Assembly (NCBI GenBank): GCA_010094045.1
Contig: ML986584.1
Span: 704,197 to 768,196 of the forward strand
Reading direction: 5' to 3'
Length of the DNA: 64,000 bases
Source of the DNA: Lojkania enalia
Lineage: Eukaryota > Ascomycota > Dothideomycetes > Pleosporales
Part shown: piece by piece, positions 33,997 to 44,600 of the stretch
Layout of the letters: every line of letters begins with the position of its first letter
Position numbering within the stretch: position 1 is the first letter of the stretch
Notes under the pieces: model-generated
Database searches by the model: none
Seen by the model: only the letters and a program-made list of their open reading frames with translations
Told to the model about the DNA's origin: nothing
Made by a program: the position numbers and the translations under genes

Positions 33997-35112
33997 ATGA
34001 ATGCGAATACCATTAAGCATTCCTTAAATCCATACGCAGAAGAATTTGTACCTCAGATGATCTCCAATCAATTAGAGAACGGAGCTGAGTCTAGCGGACG
34101 AGACAGTGCAGACACGCCGCCAACCGAAAATATGGGCTACTCGATCAGCCAATCTCCAAACCACCTTGAGCGAGTCGAGCACAACACATATGGTGGCTAC
34201 GAAGTAGACGAGTGGATTAGAATTGGACTGCACAAGGCAGACAGATTCGACGCCTTTGCAGCATACGAAGACAAGGGTGTTGATTTCGATATGACAAACT
34301 ATCAGATGCAGGAAATCTTCCTCAATGAGCCTGATAACTGTTCAACCCAGCCAACTTGGACATCTGCTCAACCCACGCTGGGTACTTTCCCATACGCTTC
34401 ACTGGATGAGGTGCGCAAACACTCTAACCTCTACGGATTCGCCAAGAGTCTTCCGCTCGACCGATTGAACAATAGCCTTCGTGGAAAGAAGGTTGACATC
34501 ATAGAGGATGAATCAGGGAATGTGTTCTTGCGTAGAGTGCCCAAAAAGATGCTTGTTTTGTTCTGCGGTCGACCAGCGATTTCACGAGTTCTTCGGACAC
34601 TGTCAACAGAGGATAAGAGCGAACAGCAAATACTCGTTCCACCATCTTCAACAAACCACGTCGGCCTGAAGATTCTGGTGTCCTGGATGACTCGCGCTTG
34701 CAAAATCGAGACATCGACTGCCATTAAGCCTTTTCGCACTCCCAAGAATCTATTCGCTGCTATTTCTCTCGCTCGTACACTTCAGTTCTTTGACCTAAAC
34801 CTCGACGCTCGCCGCGTGGACACGGAAATCGCGGCTAAACTTTTCCGGAGGCCAATTTACCCTGACGAAGTGAAAGAGATCTGGAATCTAATTCCGAAAG
34901 ATAGCAAGTATACATACCGCATGGTACAACATCTCGCCCACTCGATGTATTTAAGCGAGCACGGGAATCCTGATGTGGTGCCGCGCAAGAGGGAGATGTT
35001 AGCTTTCTTGGACAACAACCCTAACTTGAAGGCTAGGGTGACTAATCGTGCTGAAAACGAGAAGTACAAATCAATTGTTCATTGGAGCGCTCGCCGCAAG
35101 AACCGGGGCTAG
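33997..35112 (+). CDS. PAM2-motif protein with BTB-like C-terminal region, 371 aa
   Basis: Single exon. With the ATG at 33997, residues 9-19 read SLNPYAEEFVP, a close match to the PAM2 consensus (LNPxAxxFxP). PAM2 binds the MLLE domain of poly(A)-binding protein, so contact with mRNA-protein particles is predicted. Residues 20-150 are polar and disordered. The region around KKMLVLFCGRPAISRVLRTL begins an ordered alpha/beta and helical part. It ends with a helical segment (FAAISLARTLQFFDLNLDAR to MLAFLDNNPNLKARV) resembling the region after the BTB fold in fungal BTB-like proteins. That second assignment is tentative. The upstream in-frame ATG at 33907 would put PAM2 at residue 39, but most PAM2 motifs of this type lie near the start. 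Confidence 0.65.
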   Translation: MNANTIKHSLNPYAEEFVPQMISNQLENGAESSGRDSADTPPTENMGYSISQSPNHLERVEHNTYGGYEVDEWIRIGLHKADRFDAFAAYEDKGVDFDMTNYQMQEIFLNEPDNCSTQPTWTSAQPTLGTFPYASLDEVRKHSNLYGFAKSLPLDRLNNSLRGKKVDIIEDESGNVFLRRVPKKMLVLFCGRPAISRVLRTLSTEDKSEQQILVPPSSTNHVGLKILVSWMTRACKIETSTAIKPFRTPKNLFAAISLARTLQFFDLNLDARRVDTEIAAKLFRRPIYPDEVKEIWNLIPKDSKYTYRMVQHLAHSMYLSEHGNPDVVPRKREMLAFLDNNPNLKARVTNRAENEKYKSIVHWSARRKNRG

Positions 35113-35570
35113 GGAATAGCAGACCCTGGGTATCGTCGATTGGAGACTTCGTACGATGAGCAGACCCAATATTAAGAGCTTTAGAAAATTGAGAAGTTCT
35201 GAGCGAATACAGTAGGCCTATGACTGGATTTGTGGGCTGACTAGGCATGTATTGGCTTGCCATTCTCAATAACTTCTTAGAAAGGACGATCATGTTTGGT
35301 CATGTTCACGGGGTCTGGTTTAATGGGATAGAATCTCCCTAGATACTATTAGAGAACTGTATTGAGTATTTGAAATTTCATGTTTCGGACTAGTGGATTA
35401 TCCAGTTACGCGATATTGCCGCATCTATCCCGTACGTGATGCCTATGCTACTACATTATTCCCTCTTTGCTGATTGCCTGCTGTCAAGACTCAATAAAAT
35501 TGATGAGCATAGTAACGGATTTAATTATAAGCCATTTTCTGCGTCTTCTTTCTCCAGCTTTCTAGGCCTG
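35113..35570. other. Intergenic between converging genes
   Basis: No gene or repeat seen. Confidence 0.35.
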
Positions 35571-36166
35571 CTATCTCAGTTTCATTGATTTCATTGATTT
35601 CAAACCGATCAAAAAGAACCCAGCCATCAGGGCCAGCATGGTGGAGAAAACAGTCATCCCAGCCATTATCAACAGCCTCGGCGAATCCTCGTGCATTTTA
35701 TCAATCATGTGATATCCATCGAACAGCAAGGTCAATGGCTTACGACATCGTTCCCAGTCTTTTCTATCATAGTCTTCTGCAATCTGCGCATCAGTCACAA
35801 CATCCTTGGTATAATGGACAACTTCTGAGATCTCATAGTGTGAGTTGTCAGCATGGGTTGTTAGTTGTTCGACTTCTTGGTGCTTGACCGGAGCTTGGAG
35901 AATACTGGAATCCCTGTCTGCAGTCCTTTTACCAGTTTTGTTAGTTGACCCAAACTGGAAGGTGGCCAGAATGATACATCTTGGCGGGGTCGATGTTCTA
36001 TTACTTGTTGCTCTTCAATATATTGTTGCATCTCTTTTTGAGCTACAGGGCTGAGACCAGTTACATCGTTTTCAAGATCGACGAAGCCGTCCGAATCTTC
36101 TCCGCTTTTAGAGACCCATCGTTCAGGCTTACAATGTAACTTCCAACTCGCGAGTGGCCAAACCAT
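35571..36166 (-). CDS. Hypothetical tail-anchored membrane protein, about 179 aa
   Basis: Tentative two-exon gene (36166-35950 and 35893-35571). The 56-nt intron has a weak donor GTCAAC, contains CTAAC and ends CCAAG; with it the phases agree and 179 residues result. The N-terminal part is acidic (SKSGEDSDGFVDLENDV). The second exon has VVHYTKDVVTDAQIAEDYDR and KDWERCRKPLTLLFDG, then a single strong hydrophobic segment (LLIMAGMTVFSTMLALMAGF) just before a short basic end. That is a likely C-terminal membrane anchor. A frameshift rather than an intron is the alternative, which would make it a pseudogene. Another frame upstream (36167-36321) may be an earlier exon. No family recognised. Confidence 0.4.
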
Positions 36167-36502
36167 GTCGCGAACTTAGAGAATAAATATTTTTTAGAAC
36201 AATGTTGTGACAGGGTGTAGAAGGTGTCTTTTCCTATTTCTCGGCTGAAATATACAGAGTCATTTCTTAAAGTTACCCTAGGGGTTCTCACGCTAATTGG
36301 ATTTGTTGTATGAATATGCATTCACTGGATCTATAGTCTCGTGACAACACTTGCTAAACGGTACTGTTATTCACAGGGCTACAGGTGATTCAATTTAATG
36401 TCTAGTGCTATAAAAGCGGGACTCATTAAGCCCGACAACAGCATTCTAATTGTGAAGTCCGCAACTAACATCTAGATGGACTGAAAATCGGCATCGCTGC
36501 CT

Positions 36503-37663
36503 TCAACTGCTTCCTTCAAACGGATGACCCTCTTGGCTAAGCTTAGCATTGATAAAAGCCGTATGCAACAGCCTCTTCTCTATAATTTCATTCGCGTGTT
36601 GCTCCATCTCTTCAACATCCCAATTGACGCTCACGTAACAGCCGCGAAGAAAATCAGCTCGTGGTGTAGAAAGATACAAGGAGAGTCCCCCTGCTAGTTC
36701 GACTAAGAGAAAATTAGTTCTAATACGATCAAACTACGCCATATCATGGGACTCACGAGGATCAACAGATTGCTTGGCAAACACTCCTGAGTTCATTTGA
36801 GTCACGACCATCCCAGGGTGATAAGCAAATGAGCGAACACCAGGATGCTCTCAAATATTCGTCAGCTCGCGCATCCTATGGTGAAGAATATGAGGATTCT
36901 GAGGCACCCACCAGCGTGCAAGAATTCTGCTAAGCGAATGCCAGCAAGCTTGCTAATCGAATAAGCTGACGTCCCCGGTGACGTCATTGCTGCAGCACCA
37001 GAGGAGACAATGATTACCGTTCCTGCTGGTTCTTTGCCGATGGATATGAATTGTTGCAGAAAACTATAGATGTGAAGATAAGTACCGCGAACATTCACGT
37101 CCTTGGCACCAGTTAGCCTCGAATCCGCCTTCCTTAACCCGACTCGCACACAACCTACCATATCCGACCACCAGAGAGAAGGCGATATATTTCCCGTGGT
37201 TGGGTAGCCATTTTGCTCGCTAGACACTCCCGCATTGCAGATGAGTACATCGATGCACCCTATTTCAGCGTTCACTTTAGCCCATAGATTCTTCGTGTCA
37301 TCTTCAGAGGAAGCTTCAGATCGTATTGCCAAGACCTTGGTATTTGGACTCAATTTCTTTATCTCTTCTGACACTCCGACTAGCAAGTCTTCGGCTCTGC
37401 CAGTTACGACAATTCCTGCAGCTCCCGCCTCCGCCCAAGAAATGGCAATTCCCTGAGGATACTAAGTGGGGTTTACCCTGGAACGGGTATCGAAAATATA
37501 CCTTGCCAATGCCGCGAGTGGCCCCAGTAACCAGAACAATCTTTCCTGCAGCGCTTAGCTTAGGATTCGTTGGAGAGACTGCCGGGTAGAGTTCGCGATG
37601 CATCGTGGGAGTAAACTGATGTGGCAGGAGGATTCCATCCCTTTCCACATCGAAGGAGGCCAT
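36503..37663 (-). CDS. Short-chain dehydrogenase/reductase, five exons, 312 aa
   Basis: Exons 37663-37502, 37452-37159, 37101-36912, 36849-36757 and 36702-36503 (introns 49, 57, 62 and 54 nt) keep phase and give 312 residues. The dinucleotide motif TGATRGIG is at 46-53. The NAG motif follows, then the catalytic SS at 185-186 and YSISK with Y199 and K203. The end reads FLRGCYVSVNWDVEEMEQHA, the same NWDV-E block as the SDR at 2394-3281. It is probably a cytosolic NAD(P)-dependent oxidoreductase of unknown substrate. Intron 2 (37102-37158) is 57 nt without an in-frame stop, so its retention would add 19 residues; splicing restores the DVNVRGTY helix. All exons look intact, so I call it functional. 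Confidence 0.85.
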
Positions 37664-39059
37664 ATTGATTCTACCTTTTAACCAGGCGGAACTTCGATAA
37701 AGAGGATAGAAGCTGTAAGGGAGATAATAAGCAATAAGTTAGCGTTCTGAAGAAATGGAGAGAGCGCTTTATATCCTCTGCAAATATTCTAGGATAAGGA
37801 ATATACGGCATCAAGTATCCCCCTTTATATCTCGATTATAAAGCAGAATATACATATGATGCGCCATCATCGGCAACATGACATCTCCGAGCAATTACTT
37901 CGTACCAAGAGGGCTGGCGGCCTTACCTCCTGCGCCAAGCAGTTGGACCTGAAGTTGCGAATGGCTATTCTGAAGTAAGCAACTTTCTATTAATGACATT
38001 TGGTATTCTCAAGGCGCCCTAGAGATGTCCTACTCAATAACCAATCACTTATTATCAGGGTTCGGGTCAGCCGACCCGTTCGGTGTTTTAGAATCACAAT
38101 TTAGCTGCAAAAATGGCTACTCTCATTTGTGTCACTTATTTGATTAGCGCCCAAGAGCATGCCACGTAGGCATCATACGCATGATTTTGGTTTGGCTTGC
38201 TTTGAGATAGACGAAAAGATCCATTGTCACAGGATACGCAATAAAGGGCACAATCAAGGCTTCAAAGATACAAATGAGCCAGTATTTATTGTACAATGTC
38301 CTCTGCAATAGGATGCCGCTCCGAGCTTACTCGACAAGCACCAACTACTTCGTATGTGCCCAGATTTAAAAAGTCTCCGAACATGTTTCCGGTGCGAGAA
38401 GGAATGAACTATACTCTAGAAAGCTTATGAATCTCTTGCTTAAGTCCGATACCTTCACGCTCTGCCATCTAAACTCCGGATTCAGGCCAAGGTTCTTTCT
38501 AGGGCTGCATTTTCGGGCGTTTCCATTCAACTTCTTAGTATTATTATTAGTTTATCGTACAAAAACTCATTATCCGTCGGCTAGAAATGCAACTATCTAT
38601 TATGGGCGTACGATAATATCTCCCTACAACTCATTTTGTGCTGTAACTATCGAGATAAGCTCCGTTACTGCCCTAATGCTACTGGAGGTTGTGGGAGTGG
38701 TTGTTCTGTTCCCCATGCAAGCAGCTTCTCGGGCATCTTGCTTAAGATATAAGGAAGAGTGATCCCAGTTTATTTGCGTTAAGAATTGAAGGAGAAGTCC
38801 TAGATTCAAGGTCAAGCCCCCTCATCGGCCTAGGAACCCTTCCTCATCTATAAATTCCTAGAAGATACGGCAAATGAGGCTGGAGCTAACAGCAACGTCA
38901 TTGACGCCTAGAGAGCTAGCGCCCCATCTATAACAACAAAGTTGCTTAGTGCAAAGCGCATCCATTTAGTAGGGTCTTCCTTGTGATAGCAGACACTGTT
39001 CTGCCATACTCTCCTAACCCGCGGCCGTAAACTTGTCTTGATCAAGTCTAACCAGCGTG
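37664..39059. other. 1.4-kb intergenic region
   Basis: Contains the upstream region of the SDR. A hydrophobic frame at 38427-38762 has no supporting context, and I see no other feature. Confidence 0.35.
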
Positions 39060-39850
39060 AAGCTGTCATAATCTTAGTCCATCAAACAAGCATGACAATT
39101 CAGTACTTGCGATCGCATGGAAGGTCCTCAACATGCTCGGGGAACAGCATAGATAGCTTCTCGTTCAGCCACTCCGGACTGCCTTCGGCGCCCGGTCATT
39201 GCAATGCAATATTGTCGAACGGAATAGTTTTCCAAGGACGATATCGGGCAAGTGCTGAGAGTAACATCGAGTTTGTGTCAATAAAGTTACTCCTATCAAT
39301 GTCGCCTGCTGAACAAACAATAGCATTAATTGAGAAGTCCCACGTGCCAGCATGGCCTGGGCCGACAAGAATCACTTAGTTGATTTCAAACCTGTCCTTT
39401 TCTGCTCCCCCTGGATCTTCACTAGCAGATTCCGTAGCTCTTCACTTGATTCTGGAAGGCACCAATACCATCCGCCTTGTAAGCTACTGGTATCCCGCAA
39501 TTTCATCCTTTGACGCTTTGTCAACCTAAATGACCCCAACTCTTTTTTATCTCTCATTTTCTGGCGAAAGTTTTCATCGTTATAAATGCGATAGACACCG
39601 CGATGACATTGGGGTCGTTGCCATACGAAAAAAGGCATGACACAGCGTTTCCTTGTGCCCCTGGTGCGGTGGGCTGAAACATCCGCGATAATATATATTT
39701 CCATTGGAAATTCCTTTACGTAGCATCGGTGAACAAGTGGGGCATGGTCGCTCGAATATCTGGACGTCGGGGTCATTGAGGGCTCATTGGAGGTAGCGCT
39801 CTTGAGAAAGCGGCTGATTCCATAGTCGACAATGGGTACTGTAAGCTAAT
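39060..39850 (-). pseudogene. Decayed gene fragment, unknown family
   Basis: A minus-strand frame of about 150 codons (PVPIVDYGISRFLKSATSNE through GWYWCLPESSEELRNLLVKI) ends at 39372. After a change of phase, protein-like sequence continues as GPGHAGTWDFSINAIVCSAG and NFIDTNSMLLSALARYRPWK. An in-frame TGA then precedes PEWLNEKLSMLFPEHVEDL. The pieces are in order and well composed, so this looks like one gene broken by at least one frame change and one stop. A short missed intron at the phase change is possible. No family recognised. Confidence 0.4.
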
Positions 39851-41676
39851 AGGGGAAATTGTTCTTGCATATGCGACATTGTGGTTCTTTGGCAATATCG
39901 GCGAGCTTTTATTCTCCTGACTTTACCTGCTCGATCAGTCACCAGCGGAGCCGTTCGCTAGGCCGGTACGACGTTTGAGCGAAGGTAATGTCGCATCTTA
40001 GTAGCTTCATATAAAACCTATAGGATAATAGAGCTCCGCGTGAAAAACCGAGGTTGATAACAGAGCGGCGTATCCGGCTAACTCGCAGTTTGCAAGTATG
40101 ATCACCCTAGTTTGTGAGACATGTAGATCTATGCGAAGAGTCGATGATGGGTGTTAGCAAATCGAGCAAGAACCGTTCTTGCTTGCATTCTGGCGAACAA
40201 TAATAAGGAACATTTATTATTCCTCGAGGAAATTTCTAGTTGCGCACGTGCGTCTACTTTCACGGACCGTGATGGATCGAGCCTTTCTCGGCTAGCGCGG
40301 ATTTCCAACGAAAATATAAGAAAGGTTGCATAAGAAGATGCACCAGCAGAAAAAGGAAGATTATATAGCCTGTTTCAAGCATCAACAATAAATATATATA
40401 AAAAGCATCTGAGAATGGCAAAACAGAAGATCCACAAGGCAGCGCCCCCGCTCACTGCATGGATCACACCTAAAAACCCAGTCGTTGCCCGAGTTTTCTA
40501 CGTGTACTGCCCGAGTACGATAGGAACATGGTGAGGGACCTGAGGATCGAACTGCACACACCTTGGGTCTTGATTGGTGCAAAATTTCAAACCCGCCATT
40601 AACTCCCGCCATAAAGTACTTGGGAGTTCCATTCATTTTTTTGGTTTATGTACCCATATAATAAAGTAAGATTTTAGGTTATAAGACTGCTTTGAGAGTG
40701 AGCTCGACCCACTATAAGGTCGGGCCGGCGTTGTGCGCGATGTAGGGTTGGCAACGGTGAGGATGATAGGGGATGCGTCTGTGCGCTAGCCCTCGAGGTC
40801 TTAGACTATTGTGGGCGCGGTTATTATCACAGAAACAAATCGCAAACTTGGGAAATAGCATGAGGAGAGGGAAGCATCTCGGATTTTTGAAATGAACGTA
40901 TACGTACCGGCTATGACTATGAGTATAACGGCCATAATTTGCCTTGGACTTTAGCCTCCAACAACCTCCGCCTCCAGAGGTCACTCATCTCTCCTATTCC
41001 GTCACTAGCCTCTGAAGATGCGCTGTCCTGGAGTGAAATATGCCCATAAGCCATATAGGCTGCCTTTCGGAGGTGACATACCGTATCAACAAACTTTCGA
41101 ATAAGCTTATAACCATGGACTGCTTGCTTAGAGGAGAGAAATTACGCATGCCTAAAATTCCTGAGTCCCTCTGGGATACCTTCAAAGACGTTAGCGACAA
41201 GACTAGCATATCCGGGGTTGAGCACAACCCAACAACAGCTGCAAGATATTTATGAGTAGATGGTCATACTATTCAACACAGGGAGTATGAATTCCTAAAG
41301 GGTTTCTAGTTTACGTCAATGGGTCACTTCCTTCGTAGCATGCCTTCTTCAATATTGCTTTCGGCCAACAATCAAAGGTAGGAGAGCGCCTACCATAGAA
41401 CAGACTGAAGTCGCATATATTCATGCGGTGGATCACCTGACGTAAGCAAAATGAGGCAAGATAAACAACACTAGTTGTCATAGAAATTACACTATATAAG
41501 AGAAATAGACATAGCGAAGAACGCGGATACCTTGGCCTTACGAGAATGACGAACTCCAATCGGGAAAGTGAACGCGGAACGTGGAACGGATGTTCAATCA
41601 TGAAATGAAACTTTGAAGAATCAACTGAAAGAGAGTTGCCTTGCACGTAGGTCCTAGAAGGGAAAAAGTATAAGCC
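39851..41676. other. 1.8-kb intergenic region
   Basis: Only short frames without start or splice support. No repeat with partners in the window. It lies downstream of the NLR-like gene. Confidence 0.35.
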
Positions 41677-44600
41677 TTAGTCTTCCTCTTCCTCTTCATC
41701 TTCATAATCAGTGTCTCCATTAGCGCCCTCATGCTCTCCTTCAGAATCTTGTGCTGAAACAGTAGCCTCACCGTTTTGCTCATCTTCAGTGTCTTCATTT
41801 CTATGTGGTAGATTGCTCCGCTTCAAATCAACCTTCTTTTCCGCAATGGACACATCTTTTAGCAATGCGGAGACATGGTTAATAAGTAACTCTAGACACC
41901 GGCGGTTATCAGCCTGCAAAGCAGCTTGAAGCGCATTGATGCCTCGAGTTTTAGACACGGGCAACACGTCCGCACCGTTTGCGAGTAAAAACTCAACAGA
42001 GGCTGCCTCTCCGCACACTGCGGCTATGATAAGCGCAGTGTCACCATCTACATCTGGAAGGTTGATATCAGCCCCTCCATCGAGAAGAACCTTAAGGTCT
42101 TTCGGCGTCATGTACATGGCAGCATTGATGAGCGGAGTAGAAGAGTCTGGTCCGCCGAATACGTCAACCTTGGCATTGTGCTCAACAAGCAATCGTAGGA
42201 CATCACTTTCGCCCTTGATTGCAGCCGCGATGAGAGGGCATGTGAGTTCTCCGGCTCCCAGGTCTGGATCAGCTCCAGACTCTAAAAGAAGTTTAACCAT
42301 GTCAACCCTGCTAGCTTCGACAGCAGCTTGAAGGGCCGTTCCCTCACTAAACCTCTCGTCTGTAAAGCATGCGTTGATGTTCGCTCCTCGTGCGATCAGT
42401 TCTTTAACAACGTCTTCGTGCCCTGTAGCTGCTGCAGTTTGCAAGGCCCATCCATCCGGAGAATTGACGTCTGCTCCAGCGTCTAGTAACATTTTGATAA
42501 TATCGATTGTTCCATCATATGATGCCGCAGTTAAAGCGTTTCCATAACTAAGAAATTATTAGTGACTTATTAATAGGCATCAATAACACACTTACTCATA
42601 GCCTGTCGCATTTGGATCTGCATGGCAAATCTCTAAGAGTAACCTGACGGTTGACTCCTTCTCCTTGTCCGTGGCTTCGTATAAACAGCGATTGATGCAC
42701 TCGGCTTCTATCGAACCATTGGAGTAGTTCCACACTGTTTTAAGAAGTTCATCCTGATCTTCGCTTCCCGTGGCAAGTGTCTCAAATAAGTCGTTACAGT
42801 TCAAACCGGCTTGGTTATTGAGCAAGCTCTCGACGATATTCCAATTACCGTCGTCTGTTGCCTCATCCAATGACTTTTGAAGACATTCATCATCGTGTTC
42901 ATGCTCGAGCAAGAGCTCGTTAAAAACGTCAAAGTTTCCAGCATTTGCGGCAGCAACTAGTGCAGAGCCATAGTCTCCCGGCAGCAGTGCTTCGGAGCCT
43001 ACGTCTTTGAGATAGTCGAAGATCGCACGGTCAGGGAGAGCAGCAGCCTCTCCAAGGGAACTAGGAGATTTCTCCGGATCCTCTGTGATGGATGCGCCTC
43101 TCTCTACTAATAGCTTGACAGCCTCGAGATTCCCAGATTGGATTGCCGCATTCAAAACCGTACCAACCCAGTCGTCTATGGCGCTGGGATTGGCCTTCCC
43201 ATCCAAAAGCATCGTCATGACCTTGATGTTTCCTTTGAAAGCTGCCATGCACAAGGGGGTAGCGTTGTCTTCCTGGTCGCCTTCGTCGACACGGGCACCT
43301 TGGAAAATCAATTCTTCAACGATATTGGGGCGCCCAAAAAACGCAGCAAGATGCAACTTGTAGGGCATTAGTGAAAATGTAATCAATATAGTGTGCGGCA
43401 GAGCACTTACTGGGGTATTCTCGAGCGTATCACAGATGTTCAACTCATCTTTGTGGCCATTCCTCATTAGGGCGGCGACTAACTGTTTGAAACCTATTGA
43501 AGCTGCAACGTGGAGTGCGGTTAGGGAGTCTGTATTCCGATCAAGGTCCTCAAAAGCGTCCGTCAGGTAATCATACTGAGCAAGCCATCGGCGCCGAATA
43601 AGTGAACCTTGTTTCCAGAATTCAGTTTCCCGGCTCAGATCTTCAGCCATCTCGATCGTCGCCTTGCTGGCATGGTGCAGCCAATGCTTGACCATGTATG
43701 GGAGTGCTGTGATTTCTGGCTCCGTCACCTCGTCCGAATCACTATCATACGAATCTTCATCATCATCGCCTTCGGATACATCTTCATCTTCCTCATCTTC
43801 CTCGGTTTCTCCATCCTCATCCGCCTCGTCCTCGCTATCTTCATCGAGTTCATGGGACGCACTATTATTGTCCTGATCAGGCGCCTTGCCTCTCTCTATA
43901 GCGGGCTTGGCCTCGGATTCCGGAATATTGAATCGCTCCAAAAGATGCAGGAATGAACGAAGTGCGAGCTCACCATGCTGCCACTTTATTTCATCTGCAG
44001 AGAGGCCAAGCAACTTGTCTGCATGCGAAACTAGATGCGGCTTGAGAATCGCGTTCTTGAAACAGACTCTTGGGTCAGCCTTGCCCTTCAGAAATAAAAA
44101 TGACGGGCATTTTCCGACCAAATCGCGTAGTTCTTCGGAGCCATGTTCATCTGCGGGAAGTCCTGCTAATATAGCAAGCTCCAACAGTGTCGGGTCTTCA
44201 TACGTGAGGACCAGAGCTCGAAGCATTTCCTTGATGTCCTCAGCACGATCTTTATTGAAGTTAAAAATCTGCTCCCATGCCTCATCAAGGAGAGAATCAA
44301 GGCTCTGTGGTAGTCTCTTGAGCGTTTGGCGAACCTTGAGGGCGCTCTCGTTTTCTGGAATCTCCTTCAGCTGGTCCGTTGTAATATCAATCCATCCGGT
44401 AGTCTTTGCTCGGTTGCCAATAAGACTGCTGACGTAATAGGCCAGATCTTTCTTGTATTTCTTCTCACTTTCGAGGGCAGCAACCTTTTCCCGAGCATGC
44501 TTTCGTAGCTCCAACTGGACTTGATCCGCATACTTGTCGTCTTCCAAGTCGATCAGGCGTACACCATCGACCCTTAGATTATCCTCGATATTCAGTTTGG

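Noticed and set aside
28250..37700. Secondary-metabolite cluster
   Set aside because: SDRs, a dead P450 and transporters occur in the window, but there is no polyketide synthase, NRPS, terpene cyclase or other backbone enzyme.
38427..38762. 111-codon hydrophobic frame
   Set aside because: No splice or promoter support, and a similar-length frame exists on the opposite strand.
40520..40600. tRNA-like stretch with GTTCGATCC on the minus strand
   Set aside because: The bases flanking the loop do not pair as a T arm and no acceptor or anticodon stem can be formed.
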